Shown here piece after piece: positions 1 to 6,480 of a stretch of DNA of 23,368 bases. The notes below the pieces were generated by a model. That model worked only from the letters and a program-made list of their open reading frames with translations, did not search any database and was not told the DNA's origin. The stretch is from AP-16 sp036395835 (GTDB lineage: Bacteria > Pseudomonadota > Alphaproteobacteria > Rhizobiales > Xanthobacteraceae), in the NCBI GenBank assembly GCA_036395835.1, contig DASWCW010000098.1, positions 1 through 23,368 on the forward strand, read 5' to 3'. Position numbers and translations under genes: made by a program. Numbering within the stretch: the first letter of the stretch is position 1; each line of letters opens with the position of its first letter.

Positions 1-242
1 GTCCAGACTCACAAAATGTAACTTGTTGATCCGACTCGTTCTTTTCGCTTCCGTTCCAAAGACCCGGGAAGGCGAAAACGGCTGGGGCTCAACGGCTTCT
101 GTGATTTATGAGTTTTGACCCTAGTAATCTGATTACCTCAAAACCTGGCTCGATTTCCTTGCGGTTGGAGTTGAGAAGGCGCATTGTAACATTCGCAGCA
201 GCACGCGTCGGCTGCCTAGACAGTCACGCAAGGAGGATGACC

Positions 243-536
243 ATGGCCACCTATGTCGTACTTGTGAACTTCACGGACCAGGGAGTCCGAAACGCCAAGG
301 ACTCTCCGAAGCGGGCGGATGCATTCAAGGATATGGCGAAGAAATGCGGGGCGACCGTGAAGGAACTCTACTGGACGCAGGGACTATATGACGCCGTCAC
401 GATCCTTGAGGCACCCGATGACATCACTGCCACTGCGCTTGCCTTGAGCGTCGGCGCCTTGGGCAATATCCGAACCCAGACACTGCGAGCTTTTTCGGCG
501 GCGGATATGAAGAAGGTCATCGGCAAAATGGTGTAA
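243..536 (+). CDS. GYD domain-containing protein
   Basis: The 97-aa product matches the GYD family, small alpha/beta proteins of unknown biochemical function that are common in Hyphomicrobiales. It begins MATYVVLVNFTDQGVRNAKD and carries the family's signature turn as WTQGLYDAVTILEAPDD in the middle, followed by a helix-rich second half ending in a lysine-containing tail. Length fits the family (about 95-110 aa). The ATG at 243 is chosen because a strong AGGAGG lies 6 nt upstream (231-236). An in-frame ATG at 237 overlaps that site, and the longer reading frame reaching back to 108 shows no family resemblance. The gene stands alone, facing the end of the cyclase gene on the other strand. Role unknown. 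Family assignment is fairly secure, function is not. Confidence 0.85.
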   Translation: MATYVVLVNFTDQGVRNAKDSPKRADAFKDMAKKCGATVKELYWTQGLYDAVTILEAPDDITATALALSVGALGNIRTQTLRAFSAADMKKVIGKMV

Positions 537-574
537 CCTGACCTGACGACCCTACACGCGGCTGTGCGGCAGTG

Positions 575-2347
575 TCACTCCGGCAACCCGGCTTTTCGCA
601 GGGCCTCCAGAAACCGAAGTCGATCCTGTTGCCGCTGGAGAGGCAGTATCACTTGCTCCACATTGGAAAGGCGCAGGGATGGATCGAGCTGCTGCATGCG
701 GATCGTAGCAGCATGCGCTTCATCAGCATGCCCCGCCATGGCATTGCTTGCTGCCGAGATACGTAACGAAGCAAGGTAGTCTGGATGGTCCTGCAAAGAC
801 CGTCCGACCCATAGAACCGCGTCGTCATAGCGGCCCGCAAAGAAGTATGCCAAAGCCGTGAAGGTCTGCCAGACGAACATGCGCGGATCGAGTGGGCTCA
901 GGCGCATTGCGGTCGCCTGATCACTGATTGCAGTATCCTTCTCTCCCAGACAAATGCTTATCCAGCCACTCGCGCCCCATGCATAGGCCAAGTTGGAGTT
1001 GAGGGATAGCGCACGGCGGGTAAGAGCAGCACCCGCATTAATATCGCGCCCAACGTATGCGAGAACCAGGCCAGCAAGTGAGAGTACAATTGCGTCATCT
1101 CGTCCCAAATGTATTGCTTCTTTAGCTAACCGACAGGCTTCGGCACTCTCTTGAACGCTATCAGTCATCCAGGCGTTTGCTTTTCGGAGGAGGTAGAGGT
1201 ACGCCGCCCTGGCATACGGCGGAGCGAAGTCCGGGTCGAGTTCTATTGCCTTCTTAAACTCCTTTAGGGCCTGATCGTTTGCGCATTTCGTCATTTGGTA
1301 CGTAATTGCCATCCCGCGCAGGTAATAGTCGTAGGCGTCGAGGCTTCCGGTCGGCTTGCGCTTGGCGCGCTCGATCTCCGCCTGCTCCAGCCTCGGTGCA
1401 ATCGCACCTACCACCTTTCCAGTCACTTGGTCCTGGAGATCAAAGATGTCCTCCAGCCCGCCGTCGAAACGGTCGGCCCACAGATGCGCGCCGGTCGTCG
1501 CATCGATGAGCTGCGCCGTGATGCGCACTTTGTTACCCGCCTTGCGCACGCTGCCTTCGAGCACGTACCGGACACCCAGTTCGCGACCCACTTGCTTCAC
1601 GTCCACGGCTCGGCCCTTGTAGGTGAAGCTGGAGTTGCGGGCGATTACGAACAATTGCCGGAAATGCGATAAGGCGGTGATGATTTCTTCGACGATCCCG
1701 TCAGCGAAGTAGTCCTGCTCTGGGTCGCCGCTCATGTTCTGGAATGGAAGCACAGCAATCGAGGGCTTATCGGGCAGTGGGAGACTTGGGCGTGTGGTGG
1801 CTGCTGTCCCGCTGGGCCGCACACGATAAACCCGCACCGGCCGTGCTATGTTTTTGAGCCGCTGTGCGCCAGTATCCTCGAACCCGATATCGATCTTTCC
1901 CTCCACGTCTTCCAAAACCCGGCCGGACACGCAGATGCCGCCCGGCTCCGCCATTCCTTCCAGCCGCACCGCGACGTTTACCCCGTCGCCGAAGATGTCC
2001 TTATGATCGAGGATTATGTCGCCCACATTGATGCCGATGCGAAACTCGATCCTCTTCTCCTCCGGCACATCGGAATTACGCTGAACCATGCCGCGCTGGA
2101 CATCGAGAGCACACCGTACCGCGTCTACCACACTGCTGAACTCAGCCAGCAGACCATCACCGGTGTTTTTGACGACACGTCCCCGGTGTTCGGCGATCTT
2201 GGGATCGACGAGCAAGCGCAGGTGATCCCGAAGCCGGATGTGCGTCCCCTCCTCGTCCAGGCCGGTCAGGCGGCTATAGCCAGCCACGTCAGCCGCCAGG
2301 ATGGCGGCTAGTCTGCGCTCGATGCGGTCCTGCCCCGGGGTGGCCAT
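575..2347 (-). CDS. Class III adenylate/guanylate cyclase with TolB-like and TPR regions
   Basis: A 590-aa three-part protein. Residues about 10-175 form a class III cyclase homology domain with the metal aspartates visible in AADVAGYSRL (D20) and NTGDGLLAEF (D64), and the transition-state segment GDGVNVAVRLE near 121-130, so it probably makes cyclic AMP (or GMP) from the NTP. Residues about 195-315 are a TolB-like region (SIAVLPFQNMSGDPEQDYFADG, then EGSVRK, then AQLIDATTGAHLWADRFD), and the rest is TPR-like helices ending in the usual LRKAGLPE. This architecture is heavily expanded in Bradyrhizobium-like genomes. There is no transmembrane segment, so it is probably cytoplasmic. The ATG at 2347 (MATPGQDRIERR) is preferred, with AAAGGG just upstream. 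Upstream in-frame starts to 2404 add an unconserved basic stretch. The gene looks intact. Confidence 0.88.
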   Translation of the reverse strand: MATPGQDRIERRLAAILAADVAGYSRLTGLDEEGTHIRLRDHLRLLVDPKIAEHRGRVVKNTGDGLLAEFSSVVDAVRCALDVQRGMVQRNSDVPEEKRIEFRIGINVGDIILDHKDIFGDGVNVAVRLEGMAEPGGICVSGRVLEDVEGKIDIGFEDTGAQRLKNIARPVRVYRVRPSGTAATTRPSLPLPDKPSIAVLPFQNMSGDPEQDYFADGIVEEIITALSHFRQLFVIARNSSFTYKGRAVDVKQVGRELGVRYVLEGSVRKAGNKVRITAQLIDATTGAHLWADRFDGGLEDIFDLQDQVTGKVVGAIAPRLEQAEIERAKRKPTGSLDAYDYYLRGMAITYQMTKCANDQALKEFKKAIELDPDFAPPYARAAYLYLLRKANAWMTDSVQESAEACRLAKEAIHLGRDDAIVLSLAGLVLAYVGRDINAGAALTRRALSLNSNLAYAWGASGWISICLGEKDTAISDQATAMRLSPLDPRMFVWQTFTALAYFFAGRYDDAVLWVGRSLQDHPDYLASLRISAASNAMAGHADEAHAATIRMQQLDPSLRLSNVEQVILPLQRQQDRLRFLEALRKAGLPE

Positions 2348-2567
2348 GGCGCTGCCCTTTGGCGCCATTCTACACCGAATTGCAGCGAGGAGACGTCGAG
2401 CCATCCCTCAACAAGCCCAGACGACGGCGCCCGCAAGGAGAGCGCAGGTGCCCTCCAAGGTGTCATGGCGACGGCACTGAGGTCTGTTAATGGGATGGCC
2501 CGGCCGCGCTCAGCGCCTAATCTGCCGGACTGAGGCTGGGAGGCGTGAAGCAAGGCTTGAGCATGCG

Positions 2568-2873
2568 ATGCGCACATCTCAGAAGACAACTGGAATCATC
2601 GCCACGATCGGTATCGACATCGGCAAGAACACGTTCCACCTCGTCGGTCTCGACAAGCGGGGTGCAATCGTTCTGCAGCAGAAGGTGTCCCGCAGTCAGC
2701 TTGAACGCCGTCTCGCAAATATTCCGCATTGAGGCCTGCTCGGGCTCCCATCACATCGGTCGGCAGCTTGCAGCGGTCGGCCACGATGTGCGTCTGATCC
2801 CGGCGCAATACGTGAAGCCGTTCCTCAAGGGGCACAAGAACGACTATCGCGATGCCGAGGCGATCGCGGTCGC
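2568..2873 (+). pseudogene. IS110-family transposase, frameshifted 5' remnant
   Basis: Starting at ATG 2568 the frame reads as the N-terminus of an IS110-type DEDD transposase (IATIGIDIGKNTFHLVGLDK, with the first catalytic Asp in GIDIGKNTFH) and runs to LERRLANIPH, where a TGA ends it at 2732. The homology resumes one frame over at about 2725 as IEACSGSHHIGRQLAA, then VRLIPAQYVKPFLKGHKNDYRDAEAIA, which contains the second and third acidic residues. A small deletion near 2727 explains the shift. After about 2873 the similarity stops, where intact members continue for roughly another 200 or more residues, including the Ser-containing C-terminal domain. It therefore cannot be active. No flanking repeats are visible, and IS110 elements normally lack terminal inverted repeats. 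Confidence 0.85.
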
Positions 2874-3207
2874 GGCTCGCGACGCCGTAAACCGGCTTCG
2901 CAAACGTGCGGTAAAAGAGGGTCGCGGCGTCCCAGTAATTTGGTTTTCCGATCTCGATCTGGATTTTGGCGTGTCTGAATCTGCCGAGGTGGCATGCAGC
3001 GTAGAGCGCGCCTTAAGTGCGAATCAGAGCGAGAATACTCACATCGTGGCCGATCTCTGGCGGCTTGCCGCTCGGGCATATCATTTCGCAAAAAAGGACG
3101 AGGACAAAAATCGGTGCCTTGCGGCGGCGGTGGTCGTGCATCATCGGGCATTTGGTTTCAGGCCGGGAATCGGCCTAGGGTCGCCAAGCGGGCAGGTTGC
3201 TGCGTAG
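2874..3207 (+). pseudogene. Helical-repeat-like remnant joined to IS110 fragment, unrecognised
   Basis: This stretch follows the IS110 remnant in the same open frame and ends at a TAG at 3205-3207, but its composition and sequence differ from the transposase. The reading VERALSANQSENTHIVADL, then WRLAARAYHFAKKDEDKNRC, looks like a pair of amphipathic helices of the TPR/SEL type. Lines before and after it are not convincing. There is no start codon of its own with a ribosome site, so I treat it as a broken piece of a helical protein that the transposase fragment now abuts. The last 48 bp up to the next gene's end at 3256 hold nothing recognisable. Alternative: pure chance open frame. Confidence 0.35.
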
Positions 3208-3255
3208 CTTGACTCGGAAGCCGTCGTCTTGCAGGCGACGGTAGTTCACTGCCGC

Positions 3256-3969
3256 TCAATGTATCGGCCTCCTCCAACTTGATTCTATCAAGGCGATGCA
3301 TCTTTCGATTCGCTTGTGTCGAGCGCGCTCCGCCTGTAGCTCGAGTTCTTTCACTTCGGCCTTGGTTGGCGGCTTCAGTTTGGGTCCTCGACCGATCCGC
3401 TGCCCCCGCCCCGCCTTTCTCCTGATGCGTCTTCTGTGGGGCCTCCGGTTGTTCGCCATGGTATCGAGCATCGGGTTGTGCTTTGGGTTTTTCGCGTTCT
3501 GAAGGCACCGGCGCAGAGTGCCCAGCTTCATCCCTTTATAGCGACCATCGAAGAGCGACTTCTCGATCAACAATCTGCACGCCTCGCTATCGTTGCATTG
3601 ATATTGATCGCACGTTTGATTCACATCACTCAGGAGTCGACAATATCGTTCGTCCGTCCACGATTTCTTGCGGCCGCCCTTCTTCTGCGGGAACACCACT
3701 AATGCAAGTAACTTGGTCAAGAGTCTGTGGTGCGATGCGTCATTCCGGTCGAGCCCGAACTGCGTAAATGCTGCTTCCTCTGCAGTTTCCTCGGCAAGAG
3801 TCCAAAGCAACGTTCTCTGATCCGACCGCCTCTCTGGATTGAGCTTGAACGTGTCGTATGCCAGTTCCATCGCCAGATCTGCATCGAGACCGCTGACCAG
3901 TTGCTGCCTGTTCTTGACGGCATCAGTCAGTTCGGCAAGGCGTTTCGCAATGCTCGGCCGTCTAGCCAT
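3256..3969 (-). CDS. Hypothetical protein, basic C-terminus
   Basis: A 237-aa product I do not recognise. The first 165 residues are a mix of helices with a conserved-looking core (DERYCRLLSDVNQTCDQYQC, then DSEACRLLIEKSLFDGRYKG). Residues 170-200 are extremely basic (NNRRPHRRRIRRKAGRGQRI), followed by a Lys/Glu-rich helix that could be a short coiled coil. The basic tail suggests nucleic-acid contact, but that is only inference. The start at 3969 has AAGGATG about 8-14 nt upstream. No signal peptide or membrane segment is seen. Codon use is less GC3-biased than in the chromosomal genes to the right, consistent with acquired DNA. It faces the IS110/helical remnant. It could be a complete accessory gene or a decayed one with an intact frame. 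Confidence 0.6.
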   Translation of the reverse strand: MARRPSIAKRLAELTDAVKNRQQLVSGLDADLAMELAYDTFKLNPERRSDQRTLLWTLAEETAEEAAFTQFGLDRNDASHHRLLTKLLALVVFPQKKGGRKKSWTDERYCRLLSDVNQTCDQYQCNDSEACRLLIEKSLFDGRYKGMKLGTLRRCLQNAKNPKHNPMLDTMANNRRPHRRRIRRKAGRGQRIGRGPKLKPPTKAEVKELELQAERARHKRIERCIALIESSWRRPIH

Positions 3970-4082
3970 ACTCGGTCATCCTTGTTCCGGAGTGGTGCAG
4001 CGCGAATTTATCTCATTCATGATTGATTGCAAACCACAGGCTCGTGGTGAGCGAAATCAGGAGTGACCCGTTTCCACTCAAC

Positions 4083-4217
4083 ATGGGCGGCATTTGTTCG
4101 GCACTTTTTCCGCTCACATGCTCGCCCCATAATGACGATGAACAGGACCAAACGATCGACTATGCGGGCGAAGCGTCCGTATTTGGATATGTGGAAGACA
4201 CGCTGAGAAACCCATGA
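4083..4217 (+). CDS. Possible small leader ORF before the AAA ATPase
   Basis: A 44-aa reading frame (MGGICSALFPLTCSPHNDDE at its start, acidic in its second half) ends with a TGA that overlaps the ATG of the following ATPase as ATGA at 4214-4217. A longer version would need a TTG at 4023. No convincing ribosome site precedes 4083. The only support is the overlap, which repeats the pattern used by the next two genes in this cassette, so translation coupling is plausible but unproven. No family resemblance. If it is not a gene, the 244 bp between 3970 and 4213 hold only the promoter of the cassette, in which I see no clear -35/-10 pair. Confidence 0.25.
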   Translation: MGGICSALFPLTCSPHNDDEQDQTIDYAGEASVFGYVEDTLRNP

Positions 4218-5287
4218 GCGGCCGCATCAACACATCCGCCTTTTCGGGCCAGAGGAGCACGCCTCACGACGACGTAGAGGTCGGGGACGTGTCATGGCTG
4301 TGGCCGGGCCGCATCCCTTTTGGCCAAATCACTCTGTTCGCGGGAAAGACCGATGTCGGAAAGACCCTTGTCGTCGACGATGTGGTCGCCCGCGTGACCG
4401 TCGGCGCGGAATGACCGGACGGCGCCGGTCGCGCCCCGGTGGGCGAGGCGCTGATATTCGGCGAGGACCCCATCGCCGCGATTCAGAACCCCCGTCTGCT
4501 CGCGGCGGGGGGCGATCTGGGGAAGGTCCGGCATTGGCGCGCGCCGGAGTTCTACATCGACCACCATCTCGGCGAACTAAAGGCCGACCTTGCCGCGCAT
4601 CCAGAGACAAGGCTGGTCGTGTTCGACCCGCTCGCCGACCACATCGTCGCGAGCACCTACACGAGGGTGCGGTCGGTCATGATCAGGCTGCGCGACCTGG
4701 CGAGGGAGATGAAGGTCGCCGTGCTCGGGGTCGGCCATCCGCCCAAGGGCCAGCCCGCCTCGATCGACGCGTTCGGCGGAAGCCGGGGCATCGTGACGGT
4801 CGCCCGCGCGATGTGGCTCGTCGTGAAGGACGACGACGGCCGGCGGCTGTTTCTATGGACCAAATGCAACCTGTCCCGCGTTCGCACCGGCCTGGAGTTC
4901 GTGTCGGTCAGCGCACGGGTGGACGGCAAGGACGGCCGCATCGAGGCGCCGCGCGCGTCCTGGGTCGATGCTCCTGTCGATATGACCGCCGATGACTGGT
5001 GGTTCCTGGAGCAGGCCCGGCGCAAGAGGGGCGAGCCGAAGGGGGCGAAGGCGGCGGCAGTCGCGTTCCTCGAGGAGCTGCTCAAGAACGGCCCGAAGCT
5101 CGCGGAGGAGGTGCTCCAGGCGGCCGCGGAACACGAGATCAGCCGCGGCACCCTCCACCGCGCCAAGGAATCGCTCGACATCAGGGTCGCGAAGCGGGCG
5201 GTGGTGGACGGGCCATGGGAATGGATGCTCCCGGCACCGACGAAGAAGCCGAACCTCAGGCTGCTCAAGCGCGGGAGCGCGGAGTGA
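4214..5287 (+). pseudogene. DnaB/RepA-like AAA_25 ATPase split by an in-frame TGA
   Basis: One reading frame of 358 codons reads as an AAA_25 (RepA/DnaB-like RecA-fold) ATPase apart from a single TGA at 4412-4414. Walker A is GKTDVGKT (residues 44-51), Walker B is LVVFDPLADHI after about residue 135, and the later segments HPPKGQPASIDAFGG, RAMWLVVKDDDGRRLFLWTK and the C-terminal winged-helix-like SRGTLHRAKESLDIRVAKRA match the family order. The stop sits in GAE-stop-PDG, where TGG (Trp) would restore a natural sequence, so one G-to-A change explains it. A GTG at 4439 could restart translation, but the product would lack Walker A. In mobile elements such ATPases usually serve replication initiation or helicase functions. 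The end overlaps the next start as TGATG (5285-5289). Confidence 0.8.
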
Positions 5288-5469
5288 TGGACGAACGGAC
5301 TACGGCTGTGGGACTTGGAATCTTCGAAATCTTCGAAATCTTCGAAATCTTCGAGCGTCGCCGACACCAACATCGTGCGGCAGCAGCATATCCTCGGCAA
5401 GGCAGGCAGGCTAACCCGCGGCAGTTGACCGCGAAGGTTTCGAAGATTCCAAGCTCCGGAGACGCGTGA
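5287..5469 (+). CDS. Small repeat-encoded ORF (60 aa) between the two ATPases
   Basis: ATG 5287 overlaps the upstream stop (TGATG), and a GGGAG at 5273-5277 gives a correctly spaced ribosome site. Its own stop at 5467-5469 again overlaps the start of the next gene as TGATG. The product begins MDERTTAVGLG and then repeats IFE four times, because the underlying DNA is a 9-bp tandem repeat in phase with codons. The rest is basic (ERRRHQHR) and ends KVSKIPSSGDA. No family is recognised. It may be a real small protein, or merely a translated spacer that keeps ribosomes moving across a DNA-level element (see the repeats at 5314-5453) and into the clamp-loader gene. The overlaps support translation. 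They do not show that the peptide matters. Confidence 0.45.
   Translation: MDERTTAVGLGIFEIFEIFEIFERRRHQHRAAAAYPRQGRQANPRQLTAKVSKIPSSGDA
5314..5453. repeat. Near-perfect 22-bp inverted repeat with 96-bp spacer
   Basis: The left arm 5314-5335 begins CTTGGAATCTTCGAAA and the right arm 5432-5453 ends TTTCGAAGATTCCAAG. Read antiparallel they match at 21 of 22 positions, the outer 16 perfectly, and the single mismatch is a T opposite G. The left arm runs into the 9-bp tandem array. The right arm ends 3 nt before the GGAG ribosome site (5457-5460) of the clamp-loader gene. In RNA this could fold into a long stem next to that site. In DNA it could bind a dimeric protein. Confidence 0.85.
5320..5355 (+). 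repeat. 9-bp tandem repeat (ATCTTCGAA), iteron-like
   Basis: Three exact direct copies of ATCTTCGAA start at 5320, 5329 and 5338, and a fourth at 5347 differs only in its last base (A to G). Each copy contains the palindrome TTCGAA (complete in the first three). One inverted copy (TTCGAAGAT) lies at 5439-5447. The unit length equals three codons, so both strands stay open here. Position between two replication-type ATPase genes suggests an initiator-binding array, though simple slippage expansion would look the same. Confidence 0.85.
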
Positions 5470-6092
5470 TGGAACCATGGACGACTAAATACCGGCCGAG
5501 CCACATCGCCGACTGCGTGCTGCCCCCCGACCTGCGCGACCGGCTGGAGGGCATCGTCAAGCAGGGCCAGTCGCCGCACCTGCTGTTCGCCGGCCCGCCC
5601 GGCGTCGGGAAGACCACGGTCGCCCTCGCCCTGTGCAACGACTTGGGCTGGAGGGTCTGGTTCAAGAACGCGTCCCTCCACGGCCGGATCGAGAATGTCC
5701 GGGACGAGATCGCGGGCTTTGCGCAACCTGACCTCTCGGCTTTCTTCGGCCAGCAGAACCAGAACTGCGTGGTGCTCGACGAGGCCGACTACCTCAGCGG
5801 CGAGGCCCAGGCGGCGATGCGCAACATCCTCGACGGGGCGCGATGTCCGTTCGTGCTCACCGCGAACTGGCCCGACAAGCTCATCGAGCCGATACGGTCT
5901 AGGTGCGCCATCATCGAGTTCGACTATGCGCAGGACAGGGCCGTCATGATCGCCGGGTACCGGGCCAGGCTCAAGGAGATACTGGCCAGCGAACAAGTCG
6001 AGTGCGCCGAGGAAGCCGCCGCCGCGTTGCTCGACCAGTGCTTTCCGGATTTCAGGCAGGTCCTGAACGAGTTGCAGTCGCGGATTTCCTGA
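5469..6092 (+). CDS. Phage T4 gp44-like clamp-loader AAA+ ATPase, collar domain absent
   Basis: A 207-aa clamp-loader/RFC-small-subunit-type AAA+ ATPase. It starts WTTKYRPSHIADCVLP, the N-terminal signature of T4 gp44 (KYRPSTIDECILP) and RFC subunits. Walker A is GPPGVGKTT (42-50), Walker B VVLDEAD (101-107), sensor 1 TAN (131-133) and the clamp-loader SRC motif is at 144-146 with its arginine finger. The end FPDFRQVLNELQSRIS lines up with gp44 FPDFRKTIGELDSYSS, after which gp44 continues for some 80 residues of collar domain needed for pentamer assembly. That part is missing here and I see no continuation in another frame. The start overlaps the previous stop (TGATG), with GGAG 8 nt upstream. 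Role: loading of a ring clamp during element or phage DNA replication, if functional. No clamp gene is in the window. Confidence 0.8.
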   Translation: MEPWTTKYRPSHIADCVLPPDLRDRLEGIVKQGQSPHLLFAGPPGVGKTTVALALCNDLGWRVWFKNASLHGRIENVRDEIAGFAQPDLSAFFGQQNQNCVVLDEADYLSGEAQAAMRNILDGARCPFVLTANWPDKLIEPIRSRCAIIEFDYAQDRAVMIAGYRARLKEILASEQVECAEEAAAALLDQCFPDFRQVLNELQSRIS

Positions 6093-6264
6093 CCAAACGG
6101 CGTGGGCAACGAAATCGACCGGCGGACCGGCAACGGCGGCGATCAGCGAGATACGGCGCGATCGGCGCAGCGGGATCGTGACATGCTGATGCGCATGCCC
6201 GGCTGCATAAGGACCACAGCCCGCCGATGCCAAGCCCGGGGTTCAGGTCCCGGCGGCGATGAGG

Positions 6265-6480
6265 TCAACGAGCCAACGACCCCATTAAGAGCACGGAGAT
6301 CAACGCCGCCATCGCCCCGAGAACGACGCTCCCCACCAGTTCGTCCCTGATCATGGGGATGCCCCCGACAATGAAAGTGCCCAAGTCGAGAACGATGATG
6401 AACGACGGCAAATAGGCGAGTCTGGCGGGAATGTCGAGGGCCGGACCCGGCGCTTCAAAGCTCGCCCGGTACGACATCAT
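6265..6480 (-). CDS. Small two-helix membrane protein coupled to integrase
   Basis: The 71-aa product starts MMSYRASFEAPGP and has two hydrophobic segments, about residues 26-44 (LPSFIIVLDLGTFIVGGIPM) and 47-68 (ELVGSVVLGAMAALISVLLM), separated by a short charged turn containing RDE. Its ATG at 6480 overlaps the integrase stop as ATGA on the minus strand, so it is probably translated with the integrase. No family recognised. Small membrane proteins at the end of integrase operons can be holin-like, toxin-like or of no known role, and nothing here decides. The 172 bp between its end and the clamp-loader stop, on the other strand, contain no gene that I can see. Confidence 0.5.
   Translation of the reverse strand: MMSYRASFEAPGPALDIPARLAYLPSFIIVLDLGTFIVGGIPMIRDELVGSVVLGAMAALISVLLMGSLAR

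Noticed and set aside
5287..5469. CRISPR-like array from the ATCTTCGAA repeats
   Set aside because: The units are contiguous 9-mers without spacers, and no cas genes are present.
5265..6233. Minus-strand open frame reading SKI repeats
   Set aside because: It is antisense to the clamp-loader gene. The repeat leaves both strands open because its unit is a multiple of three, which is no evidence for coding.
6225..6256. Possible tRNA T-arm (GGGGTTCAGGTCCCGG) near the element's integrase operon end
   Set aside because: The stem does not pair properly, the conserved A58 is absent, and no D-arm, anticodon arm or acceptor stem can be built around it. It is a simple hairpin at most.
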